A stretch of 64,000 nucleotides of DNA. Origin: an uncultured Spirochaetales bacterium (GTDB lineage Bacteria > Spirochaetota > Spirochaetia > Sphaerochaetales > Sphaerochaetaceae). Where the stretch lies: NCBI GenBank assembly GCA_949293335.1, contig CASFDA010000013.1, positions 62,001 to 126,000 on the forward strand, read 5' to 3'. Made by a program: the position numbers and the translations under genes. This document shows, piece after piece, positions 61,830 to 64,000 of the stretch (positions within the stretch are counted from its first letter, which is position 1; every line of letters begins with the position of its first letter). Below the pieces are notes generated by a model. It made no database searches. It was not told the DNA's origin and saw nothing but the letters and a program-made list of their open reading frames with translations.

Positions 61830-62342
61830 TTATTCTGTTTGCAAGTTATCTGGTGCTATCTCATCAAGTTTGTTCTTGAATTCCCTAGCATAGTTATAGA
61901 CTATCTTGCCGACATACGAAGTGGGCTTGAACTTGTTTTCTGAGAACATATAGGAAAAAGTACCTCTTCCTTTCAGTTTCACAATGACAGATAGTTCATT
62001 CATTTCTTTTCCTTGCCAGTTTTCAAAAAGTTCAACCCTTTCTATATCTGAGGATGGAAATGTCAGTACTTCTCTGTCACATCCGATAGACGCATAGCTC
62101 CCGTCCTTGTTCGTGACGAATATGACAGGTTCTTCCTGCATGGTCAGCATCCTCAGTACATATTCGATCTTTTCTCCTTTCTCATTCATTCCTTTGAGCA
62201 TCCGTTTCTCAATCGGGAGCATCTTTTCATTATATACATTTGCAGCGCTCTTCATCTGCTTTCTATAGTTCTTTATCGCAACGATCACAAACAGGATGAT
62301 TGCTGCAATCACTATGAATAGAACAATTTGGGTGTTAGTCAT
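61830..62342 (-). CDS. Single-span membrane protein of unknown function
   Basis: A 170-residue protein with one N-terminal membrane segment (MTNTQIVLFIVIAAIILFVIVAIKN). The charged soluble domain follows (LTFPSSDIERVELFENW, LSVIVKLKGRGTFSYMFSENKF). No family is recognised. It starts with AAGGAG 8 bases before ATG 62342; an in-frame ATG 10 codons upstream overlaps the ZIP gene. Same strand and 22 bases after the ZIP transporter, so probably co-transcribed. Confidence 0.7.
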   Translation of the reverse strand: MTNTQIVLFIVIAAIILFVIVAIKNYRKQMKSAANVYNEKMLPIEKRMLKGMNEKGEKIEYVLRMLTMQEEPVIFVTNKDGSYASIGCDREVLTFPSSDIERVELFENWQGKEMNELSVIVKLKGRGTFSYMFSENKFKPTSYVGKIVYNYAREFKNKLDEIAPDNLQTE

Positions 62343-62364
62343 TCGTTTTCTCCTTAAATCAAAA

Positions 62365-63126
62365 TCAGGCAAGCATCACATCGAGTATCATCATGACGAG
62401 AAACCCGAAGATCAGGGCAAGTGCCCCCTGATGAGGATGCTCTTCTATCTTGCTCTCTGGTATTAGATCTTCTGCAACGACGAAGATCATCGCGCCAGCA
62501 GAGAAAGACAACATATATGGTGAAAGTCCAAGAAAGAGAGATGAGAGCATCATCCCCAGTAACGCACTTATTGGTTCTACGACAGCACTTAGAGATCCGA
62601 AGAGGAAAGCTTTTAATTTTCCATTTTCCTTTCGCATTGGCAATGATATTGCAGCGCCCTCAGGCATATTCTGTATAGCCATTGCCAGAGCAAGGGTTAG
62701 GGCCGGGGAGTAGCTTCCTCCATCTGAAAGTGCGGCGCCGAGTGCAAACCCGACCCCAAGGCCTTCCGGAAAATTGTGTATGGTCATTGCCAGGAACAAT
62801 CTTGTATTCCTCCCAAGTCTTGTTTGGGGGCCTTCCTCATCTCCGTTCAAATGAAGGTGAGGAACGATGTGATCGATGAGGACAAGGAACAGTGCCCCTA
62901 GAAGAAATCCGATAGAAGGAGGAAGAAAAGATAATTTTCCTAGGCTCTCTGAATATTCAAGAGCTGGAATAAGAAGTGACCAGATTGAGGCTGCGATCAT
63001 CACTCCTGAGGCGAAACCTAGAAACAGCGTTTCCTTCTTTTCTGATAAATCTCCCCTTAGGAAGAAGACGAGAGCAGAACCAAGTGATGTTGAAATTAGT
63101 CCCAGGAAAATTATGAGAAATAACAT
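62365..63126 (-). CDS. ZIP family metal transporter
   Basis: A 253-residue inner-membrane protein with about eight spans. Metal sites: span IV has MTIHNFPEGLGVGFALG (about 114-130) and span V AMAIQNMPEGAAISLPM (about 149-165). In the second the first His of HNxPEG is replaced by Gln, as in many bacterial ZIPs. A His-rich loop (HIVPHLHLNGDEEGP, about 86-100) lies between spans III and IV. It likely imports Zn2+ or Fe2+. It follows the binding-protein gene by 2 bases. Confidence 0.93.
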   Translation of the reverse strand: MLFLIIFLGLISTSLGSALVFFLRGDLSEKKETLFLGFASGVMIAASIWSLLIPALEYSESLGKLSFLPPSIGFLLGALFLVLIDHIVPHLHLNGDEEGPQTRLGRNTRLFLAMTIHNFPEGLGVGFALGAALSDGGSYSPALTLALAMAIQNMPEGAAISLPMRKENGKLKAFLFGSLSAVVEPISALLGMMLSSLFLGLSPYMLSFSAGAMIFVVAEDLIPESKIEEHPHQGALALIFGFLVMMILDVMLA

Positions 63127-63128
63127 GC

Positions 63129-64000
63129 CTATACTCCTGAAAGGTGGAGGATATCAGCTAGTTCACTATCGCTGAGATCCTTGTCATAGAAAAGTGAATA
63201 GAATGTCTTTATTCTTTCCCTGATATTCATATCTTTGTTCAATTCCGGATATAGAAGCTTTGTAAGCCAGTCGATTCCGATTATCCTGTTGTGTGCAGGA
63301 GGTGCATCGATAAAGGAGTAGGGGAGTGTAGGAATAAGATATACTTCATCATTCTTCACAGCTGTGAGATTCTCCCACCTAGGATCTCTTGTGACATTTT
63401 CATACCCACGCTCATTTGATAGGACGATTACATCTGGATCAAGTATGAATAACTCTTCAAGGGATATCTTCCCGCCTCCTGCCTGGAAGCTCTCCGGAAC
63501 TACGTTAGTTCCCCCTGATAACTCAATCGCCTCAGTATGGAAACTTCCGCGCGGAAATGTGAAAAGACCATCTTCGCTAGTGGAATAATATACAGTTTTC
63601 TTCTCGTCGATGAGTTCATTTACCCTCTTTCCATTCTCGAGGGTTGCCCGTGCGAAGTCTGCTAGTTTTTCAGCCTTGTCCGTTTTCCCGATCAGTTCAG
63701 AGATTTTCAGGAAAGCTTCAGGTGTATTCTCCAGATAGCTTTCGATATATACGACAGGAATGCCAGTTTCTTTTTCAAGCTGGTTCAGGTCCTCTTCGAT
63801 ACCTTTTTTCAATTCACCTACGTCAATTATCACATCAGCTCCGGAGAGTATGAGTTCCTCGCGATTGAGATTTGATTTCGAGCCGTAGAATTTTCCGTAA
63901 AGTGGCAGATCCCTGAGATATGGAAAGTATTCAAGCACTTCTTCTGAGGGATTGAATGTCTTGCCGACAAGAAGCTCTGGAGAAAGAGCACTTATCATGA
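63129..64000 (-). CDS. Iron/cobalamin-type ABC transporter substrate-binding protein, partial
   Basis: About 290 residues, without the N-terminus, which lies beyond the window. The fold is that of class III (FepB/BtuF) periplasmic binding proteins: VIIDVGELKKGIEEDLNQLEKETGIPVVYIE, then TNVVPESFQAGGGKISLEELFILDPDVIVLSNE and NDEVYLIPTLPYSFIDAPPAHNRIIGIDWL near the end. It is translated 2 bases before the ZIP transporter gene, which hints at a metal or siderophore substrate. Other subunits must lie outside the window. Confidence 0.85.
   Translation of the reverse strand, partial: MISALSPELLVGKTFNPSEEVLEYFPYLRDLPLYGKFYGSKSNLNREELILSGADVIIDVGELKKGIEEDLNQLEKETGIPVVYIESYLENTPEAFLKISELIGKTDKAEKLADFARATLENGKRVNELIDEKKTVYYSTSEDGLFTFPRGSFHTEAIELSGGTNVVPESFQAGGGKISLEELFILDPDVIVLSNERGYENVTRDPRWENLTAVKNDEVYLIPTLPYSFIDAPPAHNRIIGIDWLTKLLYPELNKDMNIRERIKTFYSLFYDKDLSDSELADILHLSGV

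Noticed and set aside
1-64000. CRISPR array, prophage or complete insertion sequence
   Set aside because: No regularly spaced repeats, phage structural genes or transposase with paired terminal repeats were seen on reading both strands.

Overview
The window looks like chromosome of a spirochaete with moderate-to-low GC, most likely Sphaerochaetaceae-like. This is an inference from gene content. The pointers are a short Hc1-type histone H1-like protein, many Sec or lipoprotein-signal hypothetical proteins, a FecR-like secreted protein, a DUF4105 membrane protein, a tig-clpP-clpX-DHH phosphoesterase operon, a class I ribonucleotide reductase and a YgeW-type knotted carbamoyltransferase. No 16S or 23S gene is present, so the assignment cannot be confirmed from the window alone.

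0-43.5 kb is ordinary housekeeping chromosome, densely packed and with many ATGA overlaps. In order it holds: a MurB homologue that has lost its catalytic residues; cysS with an ECF sigma/anti-sigma pair; the histone H1-like gene; a DUF362-flavodoxin pair behind palindromic operator-like DNA; a lon-U32 peptidase-unknown-valS group; arcC; a DUF4105 protein; recO-recJ-rpsU; a serA-serC-AsnC group followed by a DHOD-like enzyme, an acyltransferase and a lipoprotein; mutL with a broken PPOX remnant behind it; an HD hydrolase-TtcA-like-FecR-like group; pepF-rdgB-lipoprotein-HTH; tig-clpP-clpX-nrnA-like; a sigma-70 family gene; nrdAB; and a MATE exporter.

43.5-55.3 kb is an accessory region, visibly richer in AT. 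It begins with a decayed AAA_14/COG1373-type ATPase pseudogene, then a four-tRNA array (Arg, Lys, Leu, Gly on the minus strand) and a lone tRNA-Val. A secreted choice-of-anchor-I type protein and a transposase scrap follow. The core is a sugar-acid catabolic cluster: a divergent LacI regulator, an enolase-superfamily dehydratase, a complete tripartite tricarboxylate-type transporter (TctB, TctC, TctA), KDPG aldolase and KDG kinase. Together these suggest uptake of a hexonate-like acid, dehydration to 2-keto-3-deoxy acid, phosphorylation and cleavage to pyruvate and glyceraldehyde 3-phosphate. The region ends at an isolated 5S rRNA gene with its own promoter.

55.3-64 kb carries a polar amino acid ABC transporter, an aldo/keto reductase divergent from a LysR regulator, the YgeW-type carbamoyltransferase (a possible functional partner of arcC at 13.2 kb), tRNA-Lys and tRNA-Glu, an unknown membrane protein, a ZIP metal transporter and the 3' part of an iron/cobalamin-type binding protein cut by the window edge. 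No CRISPR array, prophage or complete insertion sequence was seen.
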